Shown in pieces: positions 46,500 to 56,126 of a stretch of 64,000 nt of DNA (position 1 is the stretch's first letter; every line of letters begins with the position of its first letter). The stretch is from positions 1 to 64,000 of the forward strand of contig JBLILH010000010.1 of NCBI GenBank assembly GCA_047636495.1, given 5' to 3'. The translations under genes and the position numbers were made by a program. The stretch is from Endobugula sp047636495 (GTDB lineage Bacteria > Pseudomonadota > Gammaproteobacteria > Pseudomonadales > Cellvibrionaceae). The notes under the pieces were generated by a model. It was not told where the DNA came from, ran no database searches, and was given only the letters and a program-made list of their open reading frames with translations.

Positions 46500-47057
46500 C
46501 TAAATCGCGAGTAAATCTTTTTCTTTAGTCGCTAAGGCTGCGTCAATACTGGTCACAAACTTATCGGTGATTTTTTGCACATCATCTTGACCACGACGCT
46601 CTTCATCTTCGCCTATTTCTTTATCTTTAATCAAATCTTTCAGATGACCAATCGCATCTCTTCTCGCATTACGCACCGACACTTTTGCCGACTCAGCTTC
46701 CGCCTTGGCTTGCTTGGTGTAGTTTTTACGTGTTTCTTCGGTCAGCATTGGCATTGGCAAGCGAATCAAATCACCGGTTGTTGATGGATTTAATCCTAAG
46801 TCTGACTTTAAAATGGCTTTTTCAATTTGCGGGGTGAGTTGTTTTTCCCACGGACTGATAGATAACGTCCGCGCGTCCAATACAGACACGTTAGCGACCT
46901 GAGATAATGGCGTCATGGAACCATAATAGTCCACTTTAACCCCATCTAAAATACTAGGATGGGCACGACCCGTACGAATTTTGTTGAAATTGATCGCTAA
47001 TGCATCAAGGCTCTTTTGCATCTGCTCTGTTGCTTCTTGCTTAATATCTTCAATCAT
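46500..47057 (-). CDS. frr: Ribosome recycling factor
   Basis: Works with EF-G to split the post-termination ribosome. 185 residues, exactly the usual length. NFNKIRTGRAHPSILDGVKVDYYGSMTPLSQ and the second block LNPSTTGDLIRLPMPMLTEETR are hallmark segments. Lies between pyrH and uppS in the cluster, about 110 bp after pyrH. Confidence 0.97.
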   Translation of the reverse strand: MIEDIKQEATEQMQKSLDALAINFNKIRTGRAHPSILDGVKVDYYGSMTPLSQVANVSVLDARTLSISPWEKQLTPQIEKAILKSDLGLNPSTTGDLIRLPMPMLTEETRKNYTKQAKAEAESAKVSVRNARRDAIGHLKDLIKDKEIGEDEERRGQDDVQKITDKFVTSIDAALATKEKDLLAI

Positions 47058-47167
47058 GGCGATGACCCTTTATATTATTTTCTTCACTCTGTAACGTGTA
47101 GCCTTTCTTGTGGATCCATACTCGCTATATTGCTTCGCAGATAACCAGTACTGATCCAAAAATACCG

Positions 47168-47920
47168 CTACCCAAGACGTTCATTTTCTTGCGGGGCAGC
47201 CTGCTGAATCAACGTTCCCTCTTCGCCACCGACAACAATATTCAGTAACGCACCGGCATTCGACATTTTAAACACACGCAACGGCATATTGTGATCACGA
47301 CATAGACAGATCGCGGTTGAATCCATCACTTCTAATTTTTTTTCTAGCGCTGTATCGTACGTAAGCGTGTGGTATTTGGTGGCGGTCTTATCTTTCATCG
47401 GATCGGCTGTATAAACACCATCAACCTTGGTCGCCTTTAATACGATTTCGGCTTCCACCTCAATACCGCGTAAACAAGCAGCAGAGTCGGTGGTGAAAAA
47501 TGGATTCCCTGTCCCTGCAGCAAAAATAACCACCTCTCCTGCGTCTAAAAAACGCATCGCTGCACGACGATCATAGTGTTCTACAACACCGCTCATAGGA
47601 ATAGCCGACATCACACGAGAATTAATATTGGAGCGTTCTAAAGCATCACGCATCGCCAAGGCATTCATCACAGTGGCGAGCATGCCCATATGATCACCTG
47701 TTACGCGGTCAAGGCCTGCAGCACTCAACGCTGCACCTCGAAACAGGTTACCGCCGCCAATCACCAGGCCGACTTGTACGCCGATTCCCACTAACTGACC
47801 GATGGCTAGCGCCATGGTGTCGAGTACCTTAGGATCAATACCGAAGCCCTCTGACCCCATTAGCTCTTCACCACTTAACTTGAGCAGGATTCGCTTGTAT
47901 TTTTTATCACGTTTTGGCAC
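47168..47920 (-). CDS. pyrH: Uridylate kinase
   Basis: Hexameric UMP kinase of the amino-acid-kinase fold, making UDP and allosterically controlled by GTP and UTP. I start at GTG 47918-47920 (VPKRDKKYKRILLKLSGEEL), the family N-terminus, with AAGGGCGG nine bases upstream; another GTG 12 codons earlier is less likely. GVVEHYDRRAAMRFLDAGEVVIFAAGTGNPFFTTDSAACLRG includes the conserved catalytic loop. About 250 residues. Between tsf and frr, the universal order. Confidence 0.96.
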   Translation of the reverse strand: MPKRDKKYKRILLKLSGEELMGSEGFGIDPKVLDTMALAIGQLVGIGVQVGLVIGGGNLFRGAALSAAGLDRVTGDHMGMLATVMNALAMRDALERSNINSRVMSAIPMSGVVEHYDRRAAMRFLDAGEVVIFAAGTGNPFFTTDSAACLRGIEVEAEIVLKATKVDGVYTADPMKDKTATKYHTLTYDTALEKKLEVMDSTAICLCRDHNMPLRVFKMSNAGALLNIVVGGEEGTLIQQAAPQENERLG

Positions 47921-48101
47921 AGAAAATTCACCGCCCTTTAGTTGAGTTTTTAGCACCTATCATCAAGTTCACTTTGAGTGCTTTTAGATAAAAAGGTGTT
48001 ATTAAGGAGTCTGATCGATCGTGTCCCGCGAACAAATATGGGGTGACTCACGCTAAGATCCTGACAAATAACATATTACAAAACGGTGGTATTCTAACAG
48101 C

Positions 48102-48137
48102 AAGAAGGGGTAAGTGCGACAGCGCTTACCCCTTCTT
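48102..48137 (-). terminator. Strong hairpin after tsf
   Basis: AAGAAGGGGTAAG (48102-48114) pairs perfectly with CTTACCCCTTCTT (48125-48137) around a 10-base loop, between the tsf stop and the pyrH start. It is likely a terminator or partial attenuator that lets only some rpsB-tsf transcripts run into pyrH. The T-run on the minus strand is short. Confidence 0.65.
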
Positions 48138-48199
48138 TTAATCATACCGTAAACTGTATCGCTCACTATTCACACAGCAGTCGGCAAACAAACTCGGCA

Positions 48200-49063
48200 T
48201 TATTTAGAGGCTTCAACCTGAGCAGCCACTTCAGCAGCGAAATCAACCGCCGCGACCTCAATGCCTTCACCCACTTCAAAGCGGACAAATGACTGAACGA
48301 TTGCACCGGCATCTTTCGCCAACTGACCCACGGTTACTTCAGGGTTTTTAACAAATGGCTGCTCTACAAGGCTATTCTCTTTTAAGAATTTCTTGATGCG
48401 ACCACCCATCATTTTTTCAACAATCTCTTCAGGCTTGCCCGCCATATCTGGCTGAGCCTTAATAATATCTTCTTCCTTAGCGACAACATCTGCCGGCATA
48501 TCGGTAACATTTACCACTTGAGGACTCACTGCCGCAACATGCATGGCTATTTCTCTAGCCAACTCATCATTCGCCGTTACCTGAACCAGTACAGCGATCC
48601 GACTATTTGAATGCGTGTAAGAATCAACCACACCACCATCTAGCAACTCAATGCGGCGCACACCAATATTCTCACCTATCTTTTGCACCAGCGCTTCACG
48701 CGCACTTTCTAATTCGCCTGCCATTAGTGCAGCAATGTCAGTTTGCTTATCGGCAAACGCTTTATCTGCAACCGCATTAACAAAACCCAAGAAGCTTTCG
48801 TCACGCGCAGCAAAGTCAGTTTCAGAGTTAACTTCAACTACAATGCCGTGGCTTTTGTCATCCGCTATGCGCGTCACTACCACACCTTCTGCCGCCGTAC
48901 GATCAGCCTTCTTAGCCGCCTTTAGGCCACTTGCCTTACGTAAATTTTCGATCGCCAAATCAATATCGCCTTCGGCTTCTTTTAGCGCTTTTTTGCACTC
49001 CATCATACCCAGACTAGTACGTTCACGAAGTTCTTTTACCATTGAAGCAGACACTGCAGCCAT
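48200..49063 (-). CDS. tsf: Elongation factor Ts
   Basis: Nucleotide exchange factor for EF-Tu. 287 residues. N-terminal UBA-like domain with VKELRERTSLGMMECKKAL and EGDIDLAIENLRK. The core TDFAARDESFLGFVN motif, which contacts the EF-Tu nucleotide site, is intact, and a C-terminal dimer/coiled-coil module follows. Downstream of rpsB, with a terminator-like hairpin between. Confidence 0.97.
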   Translation of the reverse strand: MAAVSASMVKELRERTSLGMMECKKALKEAEGDIDLAIENLRKASGLKAAKKADRTAAEGVVVTRIADDKSHGIVVEVNSETDFAARDESFLGFVNAVADKAFADKQTDIAALMAGELESAREALVQKIGENIGVRRIELLDGGVVDSYTHSNSRIAVLVQVTANDELAREIAMHVAAVSPQVVNVTDMPADVVAKEEDIIKAQPDMAGKPEEIVEKMMGGRIKKFLKENSLVEQPFVKNPEVTVGQLAKDAGAIVQSFVRFEVGEGIEVAAVDFAAEVAAQVEASK

Positions 49064-49102
49064 GATGCTATCCTCTACATTTTTACATTAATCACATTGC
49101 AA

Positions 49103-49125
49103 AAAAGGGGGCTACGCCCCCTTTT
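49103..49125 (-). terminator. Terminator-like hairpin between rpsB and tsf
   Basis: AAAAGGGGGC (49103-49112) and GCCCCCTTTT (49116-49125) form a 10-bp stem with a 3-base loop. Read on the minus strand it is AAAAGGGGGC-gta-GCCCCCTTTTTT, a textbook intrinsic terminator. As it lies inside the rpsB-tsf unit it probably works as an attenuator that sets the S2:EF-Ts ratio. Confidence 0.8.
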
Positions 49126-49146
49126 CAATAAATAACAACTTACGTG

Positions 49147-49902
49147 TTATGCCTTAGTTTCTGCTTCTGCGGCAGTCGCATCCACTTCAACAAACTCGTC
49201 CTTATTAGGCACGGCTTGCGTACTTGCAAGACCTTCAACGCAAGCATCAGCAACAGCAGTGACGTATAATTTAACGGCACGAATAGCATCATCATTACCG
49301 GGAATAACATAGTCAACTCCATCAGGGTTGCTATTAGTATCAACGATACCAAATACCGGAATACCTAATTTGTTAGCTTCGTTAATCGCAATACGTTCAT
49401 GATCGACATCAACAATAAATAAGGCGTCGGGCAAACCGCCCATATCCTTAATACCACCAATAGAAAGATCTAGTTTTTCCATTGCACGGGTACGCATTAG
49501 CGCTTCTTTCTTCGTTAACTTATCGAAAGTACCGTCTTGGCTTTGCGTTTCAAATTCACGGTAGCGACGAATAGACGTACGAATAGTTTTATAGTTAGTC
49601 AACATACCACCTAACCAGCGATGGCTAACAAATGGCTGGCCTGAACGTATAGCCTGCTCTTTAATGGTTTTTTGTGCAGCACGCTTGGTACCCACCATTA
49701 AGATTTTTTTCTTTTGCGAAGCCATTTTCTTGATTATATCAAGTGCTTCGTTAAATGCTGGAACAGTCTGTTCCAGGTTAATAATATGGATTTTGTTACG
49801 TGCGCCAAAGATATATTGATCCATCTTTGGGTTCCAGTAACGAGTTTGGTGACCAAAATGGACACCAGCTTGAAGCATATCGCGCATGCTGACTGTAGAC
49901 AT
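49147..49902 (-). CDS. rpsB: 30S ribosomal protein S2
   Basis: uS2 of the small subunit. I start at ATG 49900-49902 (MSTVSMRDMLQAGVHFGHQTRYWNPKM) with AAAGGAA as ribosome site; the open frame extends 30 codons further upstream, but that part is leader sequence. About 251 residues. Conserved segments: FVSHRWLGGMLTNYKTIRTS and GGLPDALFIVDVDHERIAI. The C-terminal acidic tail is Ala/Glu-rich. First gene of the rpsB-tsf-pyrH-frr cluster. Confidence 0.97.
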   Translation of the reverse strand: MSTVSMRDMLQAGVHFGHQTRYWNPKMDQYIFGARNKIHIINLEQTVPAFNEALDIIKKMASQKKKILMVGTKRAAQKTIKEQAIRSGQPFVSHRWLGGMLTNYKTIRTSIRRYREFETQSQDGTFDKLTKKEALMRTRAMEKLDLSIGGIKDMGGLPDALFIVDVDHERIAINEANKLGIPVFGIVDTNSNPDGVDYVIPGNDDAIRAVKLYVTAVADACVEGLASTQAVPNKDEFVEVDATAAEAETKA

Positions 49903-49993
49903 AATAATTTCCTTTCGGGTTAGGCCTCCATACACCCCGCGATCCAACCCCTTAGCAGCATAGTATAAAGCTAAGGAAGCACCCAGGAACACG
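49903..49993 (-). promoter_or_regulatory. Structured rpsB 5' leader (candidate S2 autoregulatory element)
   Basis: On the minus strand the leader holds a 7-bp stem CCTTAGC (49976-49970 arm) with GCTAAGG (49956-49950 arm). This is followed by GGGGTTGGATCGCGGGG and CCTAACCC just before the ribosome site, which can pair as GGGTT/AACCC. S2-controlled rpsB leaders are known in gammaproteobacteria (established for E. coli), and the position and layout fit, but I infer the assignment from structure alone. The rest of the gap up to 50285 shows no gene. Confidence 0.55.
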
Positions 49994-50285
49994 TGTCGGT
50001 ATATGTGTGACGTTATGTATATATATAATTTAGCAACTTCGATATATTACGTGTAAAAATCACCCAGATATACCTGTAACCTGCTATTTTTTGCTGCTGT
50101 TCACTACTTGTAGTGTCGTTATTGATGAAATAGAGAGGTCATGAAATGCAGTTTGCATAGCCGAACATTTAGCACTCAATAACAACGGCGCGTTTTATAC
50201 CACAAAGCTGACCAATCAACAAGAAATAACCTTAATATAGGTTATAAAGCTGACTTCAGTAAAACAAGCAATATAAGTAAACTGG

Positions 50286-50314
50286 CTGACCTAATCGCCC
50301 GACTGGTTTACAAT
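50286..50314 (+). promoter_or_regulatory. Probable sigma-70 promoter of map
   Basis: CTGACC (50286-50291), a 17-base spacer, then TACAAT (50309-50314), 35 bases before the map ATG. Spacing is ideal and the -10 has 5 of 6 consensus bases. Confidence 0.55.
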
Positions 50315-50348
50315 AGTAACTATTCACACCAACAGAAGATGACTTTTT

Positions 50349-51122
50349 ATGCCTGTAACCATCAAAACACCTGAAGAAATCGAAAAAATGCGCATCGCTG
50401 GGCGTATGGCGGCAGAGGTATTAGAAATGATTGGGGAACATGTGGTAGCAGGGGTAACGACTGAAGAAATAGATCGACTTTGCCATGACCACATCGTTAA
50501 CGTACAGAAAGCCATACCCGCATGCTTAGGCTACCGAGGTTTCCCCAAATCTGTTTGCACATCAGTCAATCATGTTATTTGCCACGGCATTCCTTCGGAC
50601 AAGAAAAAACTTAAAAATGGTGACACTATTAACATTGATGTCACCGTTATCTATGAAGGTTATCACGGCGACACCAGCAAAATGTATTTTATTGGCAAAC
50701 CCACTCCCCATGCCGAGCGCCTAGTACATATCACCCAAGAATGCTTATATAAAGGTATCGAGCTCGTCAAGCCAGGTACTCGATTAGGCGATATTGGCCA
50801 CGTGATCCAACAGTATGCTGAAGCCAACCATTACACAGTGGTAAGGGAATATTGCGGCCACGGTATTGGCGACACTTTCCATGAAGAGCCACAGGTACTT
50901 CATTACGGTAAACCCAACACCGGTATGACACTCAAGGAAGGCATGTGTTTCACCATAGAACCGATGGTGAATGCCGGTAAAGCGCAAACCAAACTTAAAA
51001 ATGATGGCTGGACGGTAGAAACCAAAGATGGACGCTTGTCTGCTCAATGGGAGCATACCTTGCTAGTGACCTCTACTGGCGTTGAAGTGTTGACCGCACG
51101 AAAGGAAGAGTCCTTCAACTAA
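50349..51122 (+). CDS. map: Methionine aminopeptidase type I
   Basis: Removes the initiator methionine from nascent proteins with a two-metal pita-bread fold. 257 residues. Metal ligands are in TINIDVTVIYEGYHGDTSKMY (two Asp), the His of YCGHGIGDTFHEEP, the Glu of CFTIEPMVNAG and the final Glu of QWEHTLLVT. Divergent from rpsB and followed by glnD: the standard rpsB/map/glnD arrangement. Confidence 0.97.
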   Translation: MPVTIKTPEEIEKMRIAGRMAAEVLEMIGEHVVAGVTTEEIDRLCHDHIVNVQKAIPACLGYRGFPKSVCTSVNHVICHGIPSDKKKLKNGDTINIDVTVIYEGYHGDTSKMYFIGKPTPHAERLVHITQECLYKGIELVKPGTRLGDIGHVIQQYAEANHYTVVREYCGHGIGDTFHEEPQVLHYGKPNTGMTLKEGMCFTIEPMVNAGKAQTKLKNDGWTVETKDGRLSAQWEHTLLVTSTGVEVLTARKEESFN

Positions 51123-51284
51123 CCCTCCCCCTTTGTTGGTGCCGAGCTAAGGATATCACCCACCATAGAGTTGATGCTAGGCTGCTACAGATGGCGCCTT
51201 GAACGTCTTTTTTATTACCGCCTCTTTCGTTATACCGAGCCGTACTCGATATCTATTTCATCACCCACAATATAAGTAGCAACA

Positions 51285-54014
51285 ATGATGACTCGACCCA
51301 CTACCGCCACCATCCCCGCTTTTCAGCAAGCAATTTTTGGTTTTGATGGGAAGGCCTTTGGGCGCGTTCTTACAAATGCCAGTAACGTCATCACTCCTTT
51401 TAAAGATGCAATAGAAGCCATTGACCAGCATTTGAATATGCGCTTTCACGAAGGGGAAAATATACGTGAGCTAATCCATGCCCGTGCACGCATGACCGAC
51501 TGTCTTGTTCACTATGCGTGGCATCAGTTTACGTGGGATGAAGGCATTAGTCTTATCGCAGTGGGTGGCTATGGTCGCGGCGAACTTCATCCAAAATCAG
51601 ATATCGACATATTGGTATTAATGGAAAACAAGTGCGCTAAAATACACTCACAAAATATTGAGCAACTACTGACACTACTATGGGATATCGGTCTAGATAT
51701 TGGCCATAGCGTGCGTACACTTGACGAATGTATTAGTATCGCCAAAGAAGATATTACTGTTGCCACCAACTTGATGGAGGCACGCACTTTACAAGGTCAC
51801 ACTGAGTTACTAGACAAGTTAGCTGAAAAAACTGCGCCGGCTTACATGTGGGCAAACAATGCATTCTTTCTTGCCAAAATGGACGAGCAAGACAAGCGCC
51901 ACGAAAAATATAACGATATTGATTACAACTTAGAACCTAATATCAAAAACGCACCTGGCGGCCTCAGAGATATTCAAACGATCAAGTGGGTAGCTAAACG
52001 TTTTTTTAATGTCAACACTTTCGAAAAACTCAACCAAACCGGTTTATTTACCGAAAAAGAATACGCCATACTACGTGATGGAGAAGATTTTTTATGGCGG
52101 GTACGTTATGGCCTGCATCTATTGGCAAAGCGCCCAGAAGAACGTTTACTGTTTGGATATCAAAGCGAGCTCGCCACTCTGTTCGGCTATCAAGATACCG
52201 ACGAAGCATTAGCCATTGAACAATTTATGCATCGGTATTATCGAGTCGTACTCGCATTACGCGAGCTCAATGATGTCCTGCTGCAGTTTCTCGATGAAGC
52301 CATTGTTAAGCTCAATCAGCCCACAGAAATCACACCAATCAACGAACGCTTCCAATTGCATAATAACTATATCGAAGTGACTCAGGTTAATGTTTTTATT
52401 GACTCCCCTTCGGCGTTATTAGAAATTTTTGTGTTATTGGCCAAACATAAAAATATCATCGGCATACGTGCATTAACTATTCGGCTCATTAGGGAGAGTC
52501 GTTACCTAATTGATGATACGTTCTCTCACGACCCTATCAACAACCAATTATTTATGGAGCTATTGTGCTCACCCCACCGTCTGGTAACACAACTTAAGCG
52601 CATGGTACGTTACGGGGTGCTAGGTCTTTATTTGCCAGAGTTCGGCAGAATTATCGGACAAATGCAACATGACTTATTTCATATTTATACCGTAGATGCG
52701 CATACGTTAAATGTAATCCGTTTTATGCGGCAGTTTTTGCTGCAACACAACAGCGCCAAATTCCCTTTAGCGTGTGAGATCATCAAACGTATTAATAATC
52801 TTAAATTGTTATATAGCGCTGGCTTATATCATGACATTGCTAAAGGCCGTGGCGGCGACCACTCTACACTAGGGGCAGTGGATGTCACGCGATTCTGTTT
52901 GCAACATAATTTTACTGCTCGCGAAGCCCGCACGGCTGCGTTTCTGGTTGAAAACCATCTACTGATGTCATCAGTATCGCAAAAACAAGATTTATCCGAC
53001 CCGCAAGTTATCCACGAATTTGCATTGACGGTTGGCGACCAAACTCGTTTAGATTACTTATATGTTCTCACCGTTGCGGATATGAATGCGACTAACCCAG
53101 ACATTTGGAATAGTTGGCGTGCATGCCTAATGAGCGAACTATATGTGCAAACAAAACGTGCCCTACGCCGAGGTCTGGAAAACCCTGTCGATAAGCAAGA
53201 GCTTATCGACGACACCCAAACAGCCGCGATGAAACAACTATTAGAAACAGGCAAAGTAAACGAACAAGCCGCTTGGGAGCTTTGGCAAACAGTCACCGAA
53301 GATTATTTTTTGCGTGAAACCGCAAGAGATATAGCATGGCATACCGAGGCCATCCTAACGCATCCAGATCCAGAAAAGCCGCTGGTTATTATTTCCGACT
53401 CATCCATTCAAGGCGAACATGCAGTCACCCAAATATTTATTCGTGCAAAACTCAAACAAAATATTTTTGCCGCGACTACCACCACACTAGATCAGCTCAA
53501 TTTAAATATTCAAAGCGCACAGATTCATAGCGCCACCTCTGCGGGCTACACCATGGATACATTCTATGTGCTCGATCAAGATGACCTGCCAATTGGTAGC
53601 AATCCAGAAATTACTGCGCAAATCATTGATTTATTACTGGAAGAATTTTCTATCGCTGATGAATATGGTGAAATTATTAAGCGTCGCATTCCACGACAAC
53701 TCAAACATTTTTCATCACCGACTCGCACCATCATTCATAACGACATATCCAATGAACACACGGTACTCGAAGTCATCAGCCCTGATCGCCCTGGATTTTT
53801 AGCACGACTTGCACGTGTTTTTGTGGAATACAATATTGAGCTTGTTACCGCAAAAATCACTACTTTAGGTGAGCGTGTAGAAGATATTTTCTTTATTACC
53901 GATCTCCAAGGCAGTCCACTCAGCGATCCTGCTTTATGCGAACGGTTACAACATGCTATCTGCACACAGCTAGATGCCAAACATATTGACAAAATAGTAA
54001 GTGAACAATTATGA
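51285..54014 (+). CDS. glnD: Bifunctional uridylyltransferase/uridylyl-removing enzyme GlnD
   Basis: Primary glutamine sensor: uridylylates PII proteins when nitrogen is short and removes UMP when glutamine is high. 909 residues. Nucleotidyltransferase motif GGYGRGELHPKSDIDILV (about 92-109). HD domain with AGLYHDIAKGRGGDHSTLG (about 510-530). Two C-terminal ACT domains (about 705-790 and 815-900), the last starting HTVLEVISPDRPGFLA. Its stop overlaps the dapC start as ATGA. Confidence 0.97.
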   Translation: MMTRPTTATIPAFQQAIFGFDGKAFGRVLTNASNVITPFKDAIEAIDQHLNMRFHEGENIRELIHARARMTDCLVHYAWHQFTWDEGISLIAVGGYGRGELHPKSDIDILVLMENKCAKIHSQNIEQLLTLLWDIGLDIGHSVRTLDECISIAKEDITVATNLMEARTLQGHTELLDKLAEKTAPAYMWANNAFFLAKMDEQDKRHEKYNDIDYNLEPNIKNAPGGLRDIQTIKWVAKRFFNVNTFEKLNQTGLFTEKEYAILRDGEDFLWRVRYGLHLLAKRPEERLLFGYQSELATLFGYQDTDEALAIEQFMHRYYRVVLALRELNDVLLQFLDEAIVKLNQPTEITPINERFQLHNNYIEVTQVNVFIDSPSALLEIFVLLAKHKNIIGIRALTIRLIRESRYLIDDTFSHDPINNQLFMELLCSPHRLVTQLKRMVRYGVLGLYLPEFGRIIGQMQHDLFHIYTVDAHTLNVIRFMRQFLLQHNSAKFPLACEIIKRINNLKLLYSAGLYHDIAKGRGGDHSTLGAVDVTRFCLQHNFTAREARTAAFLVENHLLMSSVSQKQDLSDPQVIHEFALTVGDQTRLDYLYVLTVADMNATNPDIWNSWRACLMSELYVQTKRALRRGLENPVDKQELIDDTQTAAMKQLLETGKVNEQAAWELWQTVTEDYFLRETARDIAWHTEAILTHPDPEKPLVIISDSSIQGEHAVTQIFIRAKLKQNIFAATTTTLDQLNLNIQSAQIHSATSAGYTMDTFYVLDQDDLPIGSNPEITAQIIDLLLEEFSIADEYGEIIKRRIPRQLKHFSSPTRTIIHNDISNEHTVLEVISPDRPGFLARLARVFVEYNIELVTAKITTLGERVEDIFFITDLQGSPLSDPALCERLQHAICTQLDAKHIDKIVSEQL

Positions 54015-55228
54015 CACACCCTTATTTATCTCAGCTCCACCCTTACCCTTTTGAAAAACTCAATAAAATTAAAAGTGAGCTAACACCGCCTGCGCATTTA
54101 TCGCATATTTCTTTATCCATAGGGGAGCCAAAACATTCACCGCCTCAGTTTGTGCTCGACGAGTTGACGAATAACATCCAGCACATATCGTCATACCCTA
54201 CCACTAAAGGCACCGATGATTTACGCCAAACTATTAGTGATTGGGCGACGCAGCGTTTTGCATTAACCAGAAACAGCCTGAGCGCAGACAAACATATTTT
54301 GCCCGTTAACGGGACTAGAGAAGCTCTATTTTCTTTTACGCAAGCAGTCATCAACACGAACGCGTCACCTAATAAAAAACCACTAGTGATTTCACCTAAC
54401 CCGTTTTACCAAATTTACGAAGGCGCGAGCATTTTAGCCGGAGCAGAACTTAAATTACTTAACTGCCTTGAACAAAATAATTACCTGCCTGACTTTAGCG
54501 AAGTCACCGACGCCGAATGGCAACGCTGCCAATTATTATTTTTGTGCTCACCAGGTAACCCAACGGGCCAACTGATCAGCAGCAAACAATATCAAGCATT
54601 AATCACTCTAGCTGAGCGTCACGACTTTGTGATTGCCAGTGACGAATGCTACTCCGAACTCTATTGTGACGAGCAATCGCCACCTGTCGGCTTGCTGCAA
54701 GCTTGTGCAAAAATGGGCAGGGATAGTTACGAACGTTGCGTGGTATTCCACAGCTTATCTAAACGCTCCAATCTGCCTGGCTTGCGTTCGGGTTTTGTGG
54801 CTGGCGATCAAACATTGATTCAACAATTTTTGCTTTATCGCACCTACCATGGCTGCGCTATGTCAGTACCTACACAACTAGCCAGCATTAGCGCATGGCA
54901 AGACGAGCAACACGTAGTAGAAAACCGTCGTCAATACCGTGAAAAATATCGCTTATTTAAGGAAACCCTTGATGGCGTATGGAACATTCAGCAACCACCT
55001 GCGAGCTTTTATTTATGGGCAAAAACGCCTATTGATGATGTGCTTTTCATGAAAAAGCTCTTTGGTGAACAACATATCACCGTATTACCCGGACGCTTTT
55101 TAAGCCGTGATAATAACGGTGTTAACCCTGGCGAAAACCATATACGTATGGCCTTGGTGGCATCGGTTGAAGAATGCAGAGAAGCCGCATTACGCTTAAA
55201 AACATTTATGCTATCGCTGAACACATGA
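54011..55228 (+). CDS. dapC: Succinyldiaminopimelate transaminase
   Basis: PLP-dependent class I/II aminotransferase of the succinylase branch of lysine/DAP synthesis. 405 residues. SIGEPKHSPP near the N-terminus, the PLP Asp in IASDECYSELYCD, and the Schiff-base lysine in SLSKRSNLPGLRSGF are visible. This combination and the place after glnD match Pseudomonas DapC. It overlaps glnD by 4 bases. dapD and dapE follow about 1.4 kb later, interrupted by nth and the ArsC-like gene. Confidence 0.93.
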   Translation: MTHPYLSQLHPYPFEKLNKIKSELTPPAHLSHISLSIGEPKHSPPQFVLDELTNNIQHISSYPTTKGTDDLRQTISDWATQRFALTRNSLSADKHILPVNGTREALFSFTQAVINTNASPNKKPLVISPNPFYQIYEGASILAGAELKLLNCLEQNNYLPDFSEVTDAEWQRCQLLFLCSPGNPTGQLISSKQYQALITLAERHDFVIASDECYSELYCDEQSPPVGLLQACAKMGRDSYERCVVFHSLSKRSNLPGLRSGFVAGDQTLIQQFLLYRTYHGCAMSVPTQLASISAWQDEQHVVENRRQYREKYRLFKETLDGVWNIQQPPASFYLWAKTPIDDVLFMKKLFGEQHITVLPGRFLSRDNNGVNPGENHIRMALVASVEECREAALRLKTFMLSLNT

Positions 55229-55248
55229 TATGTAGCTAATGACCGGTG

Positions 55249-55277
55249 AAACACTCCTCATAACGAACAGTGTTTTT
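55249..55277 (+). terminator. Possible terminator of dapC
   Basis: AAACACT (55249-55255) and AGTGTTT (55269-55275) form a 7-bp stem with a 13-base loop, ending in TTTTT. It lies 21 bases after the dapC stop. The stem is short and AT-rich. Confidence 0.4.
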
Positions 55278-55348
55278 AACTGACCCTAAATCCATTTTTT
55301 AACAGCGATTAATTTAAGACTTCCAACTCACATTTACATCTAAACACT

Positions 55349-56002
55349 ATGCTGAAAAAAGAACGTGCCGCCTACATCCACGATACCCTAGAATTACTCT
55401 ACCCAGATCCACCGATTCCACTGGATCATAAAGATCCTTACACCTTATTAGTCGCCGTTTTATTATCCGCGCAGTGTACCGATGAACGCGTCAATAGGAT
55501 TACACCGCACCTGTGGACACTAGCCGATAACCCGTTCGACATGGCAAAAGTACCCGTCGAAAAGATCAAAGCAGTGATTCGTCCTTGTGGACTTTCGCCA
55601 CAAAAATCCAAAGCGATTTCGGCGTTATCGCAAATGCTCGTCGACAACTACAATGGCGAAGTCCCCATAGACATAGACGCTTTAGAAACGTTACCTGGTG
55701 TCGGCCACAAAACCGCCAGCGTCGTCATGTCACAAGCATTCGATGTCCCCGCCTTTGCTGTCGACACCCATATTCATCGACTCGCCCAGCGCTGGGGCTT
55801 AACCAACGGCCGCAATGTAGTGCAAACCGAAAAAGACCTCAAACGCCTCTTCCCTAAAAACTGTTGGAATAAAATACACGTACAAATTATCTATTATGCT
55901 CGGGAATACTGCACCGCAAGAACTTGCTACGGTCTCACTTGCCGCATTTGCACCACGTGTTACCCTAATCGAAAAAAACCTAAAGTTGCTCTAAAACCTT
56001 AA
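55349..56002 (+). CDS. nth: Endonuclease III (divergent subclass)
   Basis: Base-excision glycosylase/AP lyase for oxidised pyrimidines. The helix-hairpin-helix LPGVGHKTASVV carries the catalytic lysine, and the catalytic Asp is in FAVDTHIHRLA. 217 residues. The 4Fe-4S region is unlike E. coli Nth (C-x6-C-x2-C-x5-C): here cysteines stand at about 188, 193, 198, 201 and 204 (C-x4-C-x4-C-x2-C-x2-C). The segments IPLDHKDPYTLLVAVLLSAQCTD and AREYCTAR resemble the subclass common in Bacteroidetes and some other bacteria. This suggests a different ancestry from the enterobacterial gene. Its operon context, between dapC and the ArsC-like gene, is also unusual. Confidence 0.88.
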   Translation: MLKKERAAYIHDTLELLYPDPPIPLDHKDPYTLLVAVLLSAQCTDERVNRITPHLWTLADNPFDMAKVPVEKIKAVIRPCGLSPQKSKAISALSQMLVDNYNGEVPIDIDALETLPGVGHKTASVVMSQAFDVPAFAVDTHIHRLAQRWGLTNGRNVVQTEKDLKRLFPKNCWNKIHVQIIYYAREYCTARTCYGLTCRICTTCYPNRKKPKVALKP

Positions 56003-56126
56003 AATATGCCGGGATGACTGGATGACATTCTCACTCAGTGCAACACCTGTTATAATTTAACATCTTAACTATCGCGCAACTAATCACCTTCTAGATAAAC
56101 GTCTAGATCATCCTAGAGATTGCATT

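Noticed and set aside
49903..49992. N-terminal extension of ribosomal protein S2
   Set aside because: The frame is open upstream of ATG 49902, but the ribosome site, the family N-terminus and the structured leader all place the start at 49902.
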